64,000 bases of DNA from JAUIAI01 sp050633665 (GTDB lineage Bacteria; Pseudomonadota; Gammaproteobacteria; Burkholderiales; Burkholderiaceae_E). This document shows, piece after piece, positions 51,178 through 59,311 of this stretch; the stretch's first letter is position 1, and every line of letters begins with the position of its first letter. Both the position numbers and the translations under genes were made by a program. A model generated the notes under the pieces. It worked only from the letters and a program-made list of their open reading frames with translations, did no database searches and was not told the DNA's origin. The stretch covers positions 248,001 through 312,000 of the forward strand of contig JBOEGY010000009.1 in assembly GCA_050633665.1 (NCBI GenBank). The letters run 5' to 3'.

Positions 51178-52129
51178 CCTGCTTGCAAGATTTGCTGAAG
51201 ATAGCTACTGGATGGCGCGTTATGTTGAGCGTGCCGAAAGTCTTGCGCGCATTCTGGATGTCACCGAGACGTTCGGTCGTGGTCGAGACAACGGTGCGGA
51301 CTGGGTAAGCGTGCTCAAATTGTTTGGTGATGTCGAAGCCTTTGGCAAACGCTATCAGGTAGTCGATGCGAAGAACGTTATTCGTTTTTATACGATTGAT
51401 CAGGCCAGCCCGAATTCAATCGTCAGTTCGCTGCGTCTCGCCCGTAACAATGCCCGTACGCTGCGGCACCTGATCAGCGTTGAAATGTGGACCAAAATCA
51501 ACGTCTTGTACAACCGCGTCTCTGACACCAAGACGCGTGATGTCTCTGTTACCAAATTGTCGGGGTTCTGCGCGTCGGTCAAAGACGATTGTCAGTTGTT
51601 TCTGGGCAGTACCCACAATACCTTGTTCCGGGATCAGGTCTGGTACTTCTACCGAATGGGCCGGTTCATCGAACGATGCGATCAGACCACTCGCCTGGTC
51701 GATATTAAAACCCGAAGCGCGGCCAGCCGTAAGGCCAGTGTCGCTGAGGGCATCGACATGAGCGAATGGAACTCGCTATTGCGGGCTGCCGGTACGTATC
51801 ATGGCTATCTTCGTCGCCACCCGCGCGAGATGACTCAACAAACCGTTTCGAGTTTCGTTCTGTTTGACCCCGCGTTTCCAGGGTCGCTGACCTTCTGTGT
51901 TCGCGAAATCGCCGCGGTGCTCGAGGATATGCGCGCCTTCCTGGGCGAGAAAGCGCTGAATCAACTCAAGCGGCAGATCAAACGTATTGAGCGCCTTGCC
52001 AAGACCACCAGCGAGACCGAGCTTGATCAGGGCTTGCAGGAGTTCGTCGATTCTGTGCAGCTTGAACTGATCAAATTGCACAATGGGTTTGCCCGGCATT
52101 TTTTCCCGGCGCTGGCACCGGCTGCCTAG
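51170..52129 (+). CDS. Alpha-E domain protein (DUF403)
   Basis: 319-aa all-alpha protein with the signature opening LLARFAEDSYWMARYVERAESLARILDVTE and the core SVEMWTKINVLYNR, WYFYRMGRFIERCDQTTRLVDIKTR, then SSFVLFDPAFPGSLTFCVREI. Alpha-E domains are encoded next to or fused to circularly permuted ATP-grasp proteins; their biochemical task is unproven. Start: TTG at 51170 (the open frame goes back to 51122) overlaps the ATP-grasp stop by 8 bp and puts the conserved LDSLLARF first. Converges with the minus-strand transglutaminase gene, 18 bp between stops. Confidence 0.9.
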   Translation: MDSLLARFAEDSYWMARYVERAESLARILDVTETFGRGRDNGADWVSVLKLFGDVEAFGKRYQVVDAKNVIRFYTIDQASPNSIVSSLRLARNNARTLRHLISVEMWTKINVLYNRVSDTKTRDVSVTKLSGFCASVKDDCQLFLGSTHNTLFRDQVWYFYRMGRFIERCDQTTRLVDIKTRSAASRKASVAEGIDMSEWNSLLRAAGTYHGYLRRHPREMTQQTVSSFVLFDPAFPGSLTFCVREIAAVLEDMRAFLGEKALNQLKRQIKRIERLAKTTSETELDQGLQEFVDSVQLELIKLHNGFARHFFPALAPAA

Positions 52130-52147
52130 CGAGTACCAGGCGGTGTT

Positions 52148-53050
52148 TCAGTTAAGCGCCTGAAGCGGATTGTTCAGCGGGGCGACATCGACGGATACTT
52201 TCAGCTTATGGGCTCCGCCGCCGACGATAAAGCCTTTAATCGGGCTGACGTCGCCGTAGTCCCGGCCCCAGGCCAGCAGAATATGCTCATGACCGGGCAT
52301 TGAATTGTTGGTTGGGTCAAAGTCCACCCAACCGAGCCCGGGTAGCCAGACGCTCAGCCAGGCATGTGACTCGTCCGCCCCGATCAGTCGGGGTTTTCCC
52401 TCGGGCGGGTGAGTCAGCAGATAGCCGCTGACATATTTAGCTGGCAGCCCCAGGGAGCGCAGCGCTGCGATTTGCAGGTGGGCAAAGTCCTGGCAAACCC
52501 CTTGCTTCTTGTTAAGTACTGTAGCGACCGGCGTCCAGATATCGGTGACGCCACCCCGATAGGTAAAGTCAGTGTATATCCGGTTGGTCAACGCCATGAC
52601 TGCCTCTAGCAACGGGCGTCCGGGCGCGAACAAATCGTTCACCAGTTCACCGATATTCGATGGCACATCGACATACGGAGACGGGAAGCAGAACCCGGCT
52701 GCCGTGCCGGCTTCATGCGTAACGGGTTTGCGAACGGCCGCAAGCACTTGCTCCCAAGGGTCGGTTTGCTCAAGCGCGATCGGCGCGGGAGGCGTAATCG
52801 TAATGGTCGAACTGGCCTGAATGGAAAGCCGGCGATGCGGTTCTTGCAAGGCCAGGCGGGTGATGTGGTTACCGAAGAAATCGGTATTGGTCTGGCGCAT
52901 CACCGGTGATGGATCGATCAGAATCGTGGCGCCGTCAACCGCCTGGTGCGCCGACTCCCTGGGGGTGAGTCTCAACAGTTGCTGGGACAGGCTGACGTCA
53001 GCTTCATAACTGTACGTGGTGCTGTGTTGAACCCGGTACTGGTAGCTCAT
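52148..53050 (-). CDS. Transglutaminase-like cysteine peptidase/amidase
   Basis: 300-aa protein. An N-terminal beta domain (YRVQHSTTYSYEADVSLSQQLLRLTPRE, typical of the bacterial transglutaminase N-domain) precedes a papain-like transglutaminase core. The catalytic Cys is in KKQGVCQDFAHLQIAALRSLGLPAKYVSGYL, the His in DESHAWLSVWLPG and the Asp in LGWVDFDPTNN. A DYGDVSPIKGFIVGGGAHKLKVSVDV tail is characteristic. Bacterial members are usually peptidases or amide hydrolases rather than cross-linkers. Its 5' end overlaps the 3' end of the ATP-grasp/alpha-E fusion gene by 4 bp (53047-53050), so the two are coupled. Confidence 0.93.
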   Translation of the reverse strand: MSYQYRVQHSTTYSYEADVSLSQQLLRLTPRESAHQAVDGATILIDPSPVMRQTNTDFFGNHITRLALQEPHRRLSIQASSTITITPPAPIALEQTDPWEQVLAAVRKPVTHEAGTAAGFCFPSPYVDVPSNIGELVNDLFAPGRPLLEAVMALTNRIYTDFTYRGGVTDIWTPVATVLNKKQGVCQDFAHLQIAALRSLGLPAKYVSGYLLTHPPEGKPRLIGADESHAWLSVWLPGLGWVDFDPTNNSMPGHEHILLAWGRDYGDVSPIKGFIVGGGAHKLKVSVDVAPLNNPLQALN

Positions 53051-55617
53051 TGGCTGACGTTCAGACCCGTGATTCGGCTTTCGCTGGCATGACTGAAGTA
53101 GCAGACCGTCAGTCGCGAGATGATCAGGTTGGCGTCCTTCTCAAATTGTTGGGTCAGTTTGGCCACTGCAGGGCGGGCGCCAGAGCGGCCACGGCTTGCT
53201 TTCAGATGGGCTGTATCGAGTTGACGCAGTGGTGATTCCATTCGGAACAAGGCTTTGGTTGCAGGGCCGGGCAGACCTTCCGGATCGACTTCCGGCATGC
53301 CGGCCATGAGTTCGCGTAATTCGAGCACCTGGCTGAGCATTGAGCGCGGGTGGGAGTCGTCAGCCAGCAACAGGTCCGCAGCAAGTTCGAATGTCGGTTG
53401 CGCGCTGTATCGGTTGCGGTAGGTGATGGTGCAATCGGACAGCTCAAGCAGCAGATTAAGTGAGCCTGCTTCAAAAGCGTCCGGTTTCAGGGCTAATTCA
53501 CGGAACAATCTCGCCGTCTGGCGGATTCGTTCAATACGTCTGCCTGAATCCAGAAAACGCCAGCCGTTGGCCCGTGTCATGTTGAGCGAGATCATGCCGT
53601 TGATGGCGGCCAGGTTGTCAATCATGTCGTTAAGGATTGACAGGGCAACCAACAGGTTTCGGGTGGGCCGGTTGGCATATTTGGCTGGCAACTGGGTGAG
53701 TCTTTCCAGCAGGCGCCACATGTCTGGAGACAAGCGTTCGCGCACGAGGTCCGAAAGACGTTCGATGTTGCCCAGTACCCGCGTGAGGTTGTCATCGCCG
53801 TCGGGGTCGAAGATGGTGGTCGATAACTCGGTCACGAAAGAGCTACTACCCAGCGCGAGCAAGCGTTTCGAACTGCGCGCCGACATATGCCCTTGTGCGA
53901 CCAGCAGCGCGGCCAGACGGTCGAGCGCGGCTACTTGTTGGCCCAGCGCCGCCTCACCGCTCAGGTGCTGGAACAGACTGCGGAACAGCCGGGTAGCGCT
54001 TTCAGCGCGCTCAAGGTAGGCGCCAAGCCAGAACAGGTTGTCGGCGGTACGGCTCGGCAGATTTCGGTCACTGCGTAACAGGGTCGGGGCACGGCTCAGT
54101 AGGGAGGCCGCGGAAGGCGTGCGGAGATGCTGATCATTGGCGACCCAGATGTCTTTGTTCAAGTCGTTAGGCAGGCGCATCGCCCCGGCGCCGTCAGCAC
54201 CAGGCAGCTCGGCCCGGGCCAGTCCGCCCGGCATCATCTGGTAGCCGCCTTCCAGGGTTGCCGTCAGATACAGACGAACAGAAGTCTTGGCGGCCGCGAT
54301 CTGGCCTTGTTCATTCCAGACCGGGCTGGCAGAGACCTTCATCGCCTCCTGGCCAACAAACTCATGTGGATGATTCTTGATCAGCGTTCTGAGTTCATCA
54401 AGTTCGCTGGCGCTCATCGCCGCACCAAGATAGTGATTGGTCCGGTTGCTCGCCCAGGTGCCAGCGGAATCAATTCGCCGCACGATAAGCTGAGGCAGAT
54501 TGTCCATCACATAGTTGAATTCTTCCGGCTGGCCGCACCACCAGGACGCGATGCTTGGGGTGAGTAATTCCTCGCCCAGCAAATGGCGGCACAAACTCGG
54601 TAAGAAGCTGCCCAGAGCTGGGTTCTCAGCAACTTCGGCACCGGGCCAGTTGGCCATGACCACATGGCCACCACGTACCGATTGCAACAGACCAGGTACG
54701 CCGTCGTGGGAATTGACGCGTAGCTCAAGCGGGTCAATGTTATGGGTGTCAATCCGGCGCATGAGCAGGTCTACCGGACGCAGACCGTGAATCGTTTTGA
54801 GGTACAGACGCTCATCACGGACCGTCAGATCAGCACCGGAGACCACGTTATGGCCCAGGTAGCGGCCCAGGAAAGTGTGTTCGAAATAATCGGCGCCGCG
54901 TTGCTGCGTGCTTAACACCAGACTGAGAGGATCGTCCTGGCGCGATTGGCTTAGCAAGGCCTCATTGAACGCCCGGAAAAATCCCGCGATCCGTTGCACC
55001 TGGTTGTTCTCAAACAGGTCGGGCAGGCACTGCGACGTTACGATTCGGTTCTCGAGCGAGTAACCGAGTCCGGAGGGCGACGAGACCCGGTCGCGGACCA
55101 CCCACCAGCGGCCGTCAGGGCCGCGAGCCAGGTCATAGCCGACCAGGTATAAAAACGTGTCGTTTGGCGGCCTGACGCCGTGGCAGGCGGGCAAAAAACC
55201 GCCAAAACCATGCAGAATGCCCGGCGGAATCAAACCACCCGACAGAAGGTTCTGAGGCCCCAGACAATCACTGATGATGGCGTTGAGCAACCGGGTGCGT
55301 TGTTCGAGACCTTGTTGCAGGGACTCGAACTCCTCGTTTTGCAGCACGAAAGGCAACAGGTCGAGTTCCCAGGGGCGGGCCGGGGATTGCTGGCCCTGAG
55401 GCAGGTAGGTGACGTCGTTTTCGAGTAGCAACCGTCGGGAGTTGGCGCGGGCCTGTTCGGTATCGGCAGGGCTCAGGTTTCGCAGGCCATTGACCAGCGG
55501 TTGCCAGTGGGCTCTTACCTGGCCGTTTTTGTCGCGCAACTCGTCATAGACGCCGCGCGCAGGCTGATAGTGTGCGAGTAGATCAGGGGTTTGGTTGATG
55601 ATTTGAGCAGATTGCAT
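53047..55617 (-). CDS. Fused circularly permuted ATP-grasp / alpha-E protein
   Basis: 856-aa fusion when started at ATG 55617; the frame extends seven codons to a TTG at 55638. The N-terminal part (about 1-490) is a circularly permuted ATP-grasp: FVLQNEEFESLQQGLEQRTRLLNAIISDCLG, LVGYDLARGPDGRWWVVRDRVSSPSGLGYSLENR, VMANWPGAEVAENPALGSFLP, RRIDSAGTWASNRTNHYLG. The C-terminal part (about 530-856) is alpha-E: ADNLFWLGAYLERAESATRLFRSLFQ, GWRFLDSGRRIERIRQTARLFREL, ELRELMAGMPEVDPEG. The domain content equals the split pair at 49738-52129, but sequences are well diverged. It is transcribed ahead of the 300-aa transglutaminase gene. Confidence 0.93.
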   Translation of the reverse strand: MQSAQIINQTPDLLAHYQPARGVYDELRDKNGQVRAHWQPLVNGLRNLSPADTEQARANSRRLLLENDVTYLPQGQQSPARPWELDLLPFVLQNEEFESLQQGLEQRTRLLNAIISDCLGPQNLLSGGLIPPGILHGFGGFLPACHGVRPPNDTFLYLVGYDLARGPDGRWWVVRDRVSSPSGLGYSLENRIVTSQCLPDLFENNQVQRIAGFFRAFNEALLSQSRQDDPLSLVLSTQQRGADYFEHTFLGRYLGHNVVSGADLTVRDERLYLKTIHGLRPVDLLMRRIDTHNIDPLELRVNSHDGVPGLLQSVRGGHVVMANWPGAEVAENPALGSFLPSLCRHLLGEELLTPSIASWWCGQPEEFNYVMDNLPQLIVRRIDSAGTWASNRTNHYLGAAMSASELDELRTLIKNHPHEFVGQEAMKVSASPVWNEQGQIAAAKTSVRLYLTATLEGGYQMMPGGLARAELPGADGAGAMRLPNDLNKDIWVANDQHLRTPSAASLLSRAPTLLRSDRNLPSRTADNLFWLGAYLERAESATRLFRSLFQHLSGEAALGQQVAALDRLAALLVAQGHMSARSSKRLLALGSSSFVTELSTTIFDPDGDDNLTRVLGNIERLSDLVRERLSPDMWRLLERLTQLPAKYANRPTRNLLVALSILNDMIDNLAAINGMISLNMTRANGWRFLDSGRRIERIRQTARLFRELALKPDAFEAGSLNLLLELSDCTITYRNRYSAQPTFELAADLLLADDSHPRSMLSQVLELRELMAGMPEVDPEGLPGPATKALFRMESPLRQLDTAHLKASRGRSGARPAVAKLTQQFEKDANLIISRLTVCYFSHASESRITGLNVSQ

Positions 55618-55782
55618 GGGGTGCTCAGTGTAAAGCAAGCTTGCGCTTAGTTGGTGCAGTAGCAGCCGGACGGTTTATCAGCGGTTTTGGGCGTAGGAAG
55701 CGGACTAGAATGAGGTCTATAACCACGGATTTTCGCTCATCCGTCACCCGCTCGTCTGCCACCTTAACTCCCGAGAGACATT

Positions 55783-58700
55783 ATGGCTATACAAGCCGCG
55801 TTGCACCACCGCACGGAATATCGTTATGACCGCCCCGTCACCCTAGGTCCTCAACTGATCCGACTGCGCCCGGCGCCGCATAGCCGCACTCCGGTCACGA
55901 GTTATTCCATCAAGATCAGTCCGCCTGAACACTTTGTGAACTGGCAGCAGGATCCGCACGGTAACTGGGTGGCGCGATATGTTTTTCCGGAGCCGGTTGA
56001 TCACTTCAGCATTACAGTTGATCTGACCGCCGACATGACGGTGTATAACCCGTTTGATTTTTTCTCCGAGCCGTCAGCGGAGAAATGGCCGTTTAGTTAC
56101 GATGAGTCTCTGCGCGAAGATCTCATGGCTTATCGTACGGTTGAGCCGGCAGGCCCGCAGTTACAGGCGTTTCTTGATCGCGTGCCCCGTGAGCCGATCA
56201 ATACGGTCGATATGCTGGTCGCGCTGAACCAGCAGGTGGCGAGCGAAGTGCGTTACCTGATCCGAATGGAGCCCGGGGTGCAAACGCCGGAAGAAACCCT
56301 GAGCAATGCCAGTGGATCTTGTCGTGACTCAAGCTGGATGATGGTTCAGGCTCTTCGTCATCTTGGTTATGCGGCGCGGTTTGTCAGCGGTTACCTGATT
56401 CAACTCAAACCGGATCTCAAGTCAATCGACGGGCCGGCTGGTACGGAGCATGACTTCACCGACTTGCATGCCTGGGTTGAAGTATATATTCCTGGCGCGG
56501 GCTGGATCGGCCTGGACCCCACCTCGGGTCTGCTGTGCGGCGAGAGTCACATACCACTGGCCGCAACACCGCATTATCGCAGTGCCGCTCCTGTCGCTGG
56601 TGTTGCCAGCGACGCCAAGGTGGCGTTCGATTTCGAAATGACCGTCACGCGCGTGGCCGAGCGGCCACGCGTGACCCTGCCATTCGCCGAAGAAGCCTGG
56701 CAGCGACTGCTCACCGCCGGCGATCAGGTTGAACAGATTCTGCAGGCTAACGACGTCCGGCTGACTATGGGCGGCGAGCCAACCTTCGTCTCCATCGATG
56801 ACTACGAAGGCGCGGAATGGAATGCCGATGCGGTCGGCCCAAGTAAACCGTATCGGGCCGATCAGTTGATCCGGCGTCTCAAGGAGCAATTTGCCCCGAA
56901 CGGTGTCTTGCATCATGGTCAGGGCAAATGGTATCCAGGTGAAACTTTGCCGCGCTGGACGTTCTCTTTGTACTGGCGGGTTGATGGCGAGCCCTTGTGG
57001 CAGAATCCGGCGCTCATCGCTGAGCAGCCCAAGAGTGCCGATCCCACCGTGCCGCCGGAGAAGGCAGCGCGAGAAGAGCAGGTGCAGGCGTTCGCGAAGG
57101 CAATTGCTGCTCGTCTGGAGCTTGAGCCCGAGTATGTGTTGCCAGCCTACGAAGACCCGGCACACTGGGTCAGGAAAGAGGCCGAGTTGCCTGTCAACGT
57201 TGATCCGGCTGATCCCAAACTCGACGATCCGGAGGCGCGCGCCAGAATGTCCCGGGTGTTCGACCGGGGGCTGACACGTCCGGTCGGTTATGTGTTGCCC
57301 GTGCAGCGCTGGCAGGCCAACACCGGCCGGTGGCGCAGTGAAAGCTGGGCAACCCGCCGGGGCAAGTTGTTTGCAGCACCGGGCGACTCCGCACTTGGTT
57401 ACCGGTTGCCATTGGGCAGCTTGCCGTATGTCCCGCCGGCACAGTATCCGTATATCAATCCGCCGGACCCCAGCGTTCCACGCGGGCCGTTGCCATCGCG
57501 CGAAGCGATGACTAAGCCAGGTCGCGATGCCCGTTCACAGAACCCGACGGCCGGCGCCGCCGCGCGCGAGGCACAGGTCGCCGCGGAGGCAGGTAGTGCG
57601 GCAGCTCAGGAACGGTTCGAGCAATCGCTCGACAGCGAAGACGGCGCTGTTCGCACCGCTATTTCTTTTGAATGGCGTGACGACCGCTTGTGCGTTTTCA
57701 TGCCACCAACAGAAGCGCTGGAGGACTGGCTGGAGTTGCTGGCAGTGGTCGAAGCAACCGCGCAGGCGATGAATCAACCGGTGCAAATTGAAGGCTACGA
57801 GCCGCCGCACGACCCGCGCTTATCCGTGGTCAGAGTTGCTCCGGACCCCGGCGTCATTGAAGTGAACGTTCATCCGGCCCGCAACTGGCGCGAAGCCGTC
57901 GAAATAACCAATACAGTTTACGAGCAGGCGCGCGAGAGCCGGCTCGGCGCTGACAAGTTCATGATCGATGGCCGCCATACCGGTACCGGTGGTGGTAATC
58001 ATATTGTGATTGGCGGGGCAACACCGGCCGACAGTCCGTTCCTGCGTAGACCGGATCTGCTCCCCAGCCTGCTGTTGTACTGGCAAAGACACCCGGCGTT
58101 GTCGTATCTGTTCTCCGGCTTATTTATCGGGCCGACCAGCCAGGCACCGCGGGTGGATGAGGCCCGCCATGACTCCCTCTACGAGCTGGAGTTGGCGATG
58201 GCACAAGTGCCGTTGCCTGATGCCGGCGGGCAGACGGAGCCAACCCCGGCATGGTTGCTGGATCGTCTGTTCAGGGACTTACTGGTCGATGTGTCCGGCA
58301 ATACGCATCGCAGCGAAATCTGCATTGACAAGATGTTCTCACCCAACGGCCCAACCGGACGGCTGGGTTTGATTGAGTTTCGTGGCTTTGAAATGCCGCC
58401 TGACCCCCGTATGAGTCTCGCGCAGCAGTTGTTAATCAGGGCGATTGTGACGCGCTGTTGGCAAAAACCGCTAAAAGGACAGTTCACTCGATGGGGCACC
58501 GCCCTGCATGACCGTTTCATGCTGCCAGCGTTCCTGTGGCAGGACTTGCAGCATGTGTTGGCAGACTTGCGCGAGGCCGGTCTGCCGCTGGAAGAGACCT
58601 GGTTCCAGGCCCAGTATGAATTTCGCTTTCCGTTCTGCGGCGAAGTCGAATACGACGGCGTGCACCTCGAATTGCGACAGGCGCTCGAGCCCTGGCATGT

Positions 58701-59169
58701 GCTGGGCGAAGACGGCGCGATTGGCGGCACTGTCCGCTTTGTTGACTCTTCGGTTGAGCGGCTACAAGTCACCCTCACGGGTTTGAATCCTGAACGGCAT
58801 CGCGTGCTGTGCAATGGGCGAGCCGTGCCATTGCAAAGTACCGGCCAGGCGGGTCAGGCCGTGGGTGCTGTGCGATTCAAGGCGTGGAAGCCGTCGCGAG
58901 GCCTGCAAAACAATCTGGAAGTGAATGCACCGCTGACTTTTGATCTCGTCGATACCTGGGCGGAGCGATCACTAGGGGGGTGTCGTTATCATGTTGCGCA
59001 TCCGGGCGGACGAAACTATGACACCTTCCCGGTCAATGCCAATGAAGCGCAGGCACGTCGGCTGGCACGTTTTGAAGCATTCGGTCATACAGGCGGGAGA
59101 GTACTGGCGCCGTCGGTTAACGTAGCGGCGGAGATGCCGTGCACGCTTGACTTGCGATGGCCTTTCTAA
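55783..59169 (+). CDS. Large transglutaminase-like protein with DUF2126 domain
   Basis: 1128-aa protein. Residues about 1-290 are an N-domain plus transglutaminase core like the smaller one: ALHHRTEYRYDRPVTLGPQLIRLRP, catalytic Cys in SGSCRDSSWMMVQALRHLGYAARFVSGYL, His in DLHAWVEVYIPGAGW, Asp in GLDPTSGLLCGE. The remainder is the DUF2126 domain (MGGEPTFVSIDDYEG, KEQFAPNGVLHHGQGKWYPGETLPRW, GTGGGNHIVIGGATPADSPFLRRPDLL, LLYWQRHPALSYLFSGLFIGPTSQAPRVDEAR, EICIDKMFSPNGPTGRLGLIEFRGFEMPPDPRMSL), which resembles an amidoligase of the glutamine-synthetase-like fold. Hydrolase and ligase domains in one chain are notable. It diverges from the fusion gene over about 165 bp. Confidence 0.94.
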   Translation: MAIQAALHHRTEYRYDRPVTLGPQLIRLRPAPHSRTPVTSYSIKISPPEHFVNWQQDPHGNWVARYVFPEPVDHFSITVDLTADMTVYNPFDFFSEPSAEKWPFSYDESLREDLMAYRTVEPAGPQLQAFLDRVPREPINTVDMLVALNQQVASEVRYLIRMEPGVQTPEETLSNASGSCRDSSWMMVQALRHLGYAARFVSGYLIQLKPDLKSIDGPAGTEHDFTDLHAWVEVYIPGAGWIGLDPTSGLLCGESHIPLAATPHYRSAAPVAGVASDAKVAFDFEMTVTRVAERPRVTLPFAEEAWQRLLTAGDQVEQILQANDVRLTMGGEPTFVSIDDYEGAEWNADAVGPSKPYRADQLIRRLKEQFAPNGVLHHGQGKWYPGETLPRWTFSLYWRVDGEPLWQNPALIAEQPKSADPTVPPEKAAREEQVQAFAKAIAARLELEPEYVLPAYEDPAHWVRKEAELPVNVDPADPKLDDPEARARMSRVFDRGLTRPVGYVLPVQRWQANTGRWRSESWATRRGKLFAAPGDSALGYRLPLGSLPYVPPAQYPYINPPDPSVPRGPLPSREAMTKPGRDARSQNPTAGAAAREAQVAAEAGSAAAQERFEQSLDSEDGAVRTAISFEWRDDRLCVFMPPTEALEDWLELLAVVEATAQAMNQPVQIEGYEPPHDPRLSVVRVAPDPGVIEVNVHPARNWREAVEITNTVYEQARESRLGADKFMIDGRHTGTGGGNHIVIGGATPADSPFLRRPDLLPSLLLYWQRHPALSYLFSGLFIGPTSQAPRVDEARHDSLYELELAMAQVPLPDAGGQTEPTPAWLLDRLFRDLLVDVSGNTHRSEICIDKMFSPNGPTGRLGLIEFRGFEMPPDPRMSLAQQLLIRAIVTRCWQKPLKGQFTRWGTALHDRFMLPAFLWQDLQHVLADLREAGLPLEETWFQAQYEFRFPFCGEVEYDGVHLELRQALEPWHVLGEDGAIGGTVRFVDSSVERLQVTLTGLNPERHRVLCNGRAVPLQSTGQAGQAVGAVRFKAWKPSRGLQNNLEVNAPLTFDLVDTWAERSLGGCRYHVAHPGGRNYDTFPVNANEAQARRLARFEAFGHTGGRVLAPSVNVAAEMPCTLDLRWPF

Positions 59170-59248
59170 ATCAGTCTATGTTGTACAAATCTGAATCGGT
59201 TCGAGATAAACGGCCAATTGAAGGCGATTAGCGGGCAATAGCTTCGAT

Positions 59249-59265
59249 CGATCAGTCATTGATCG
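59249..59265. promoter_or_regulatory. 17-bp dyad upstream of the DUF4347 gene
   Basis: CGATCA-GTCAT-TGATCG is a perfect 6-bp-arm inverted repeat 46 bp before the giant gene's ATG. It could be an operator or a short hairpin. Support is positional only. Confidence 0.35.
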
Positions 59266-59311
59266 CTTATGAGATCAATGAGAGCACCGCCGTTGCTCCG
59301 ACAATAGGACG

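Noticed and set aside
56422..57165. 247-aa minus-strand frame inside the DUF2126 gene
   Set aside because: It is antisense to the transglutaminase catalytic region and has no start signal or homology.
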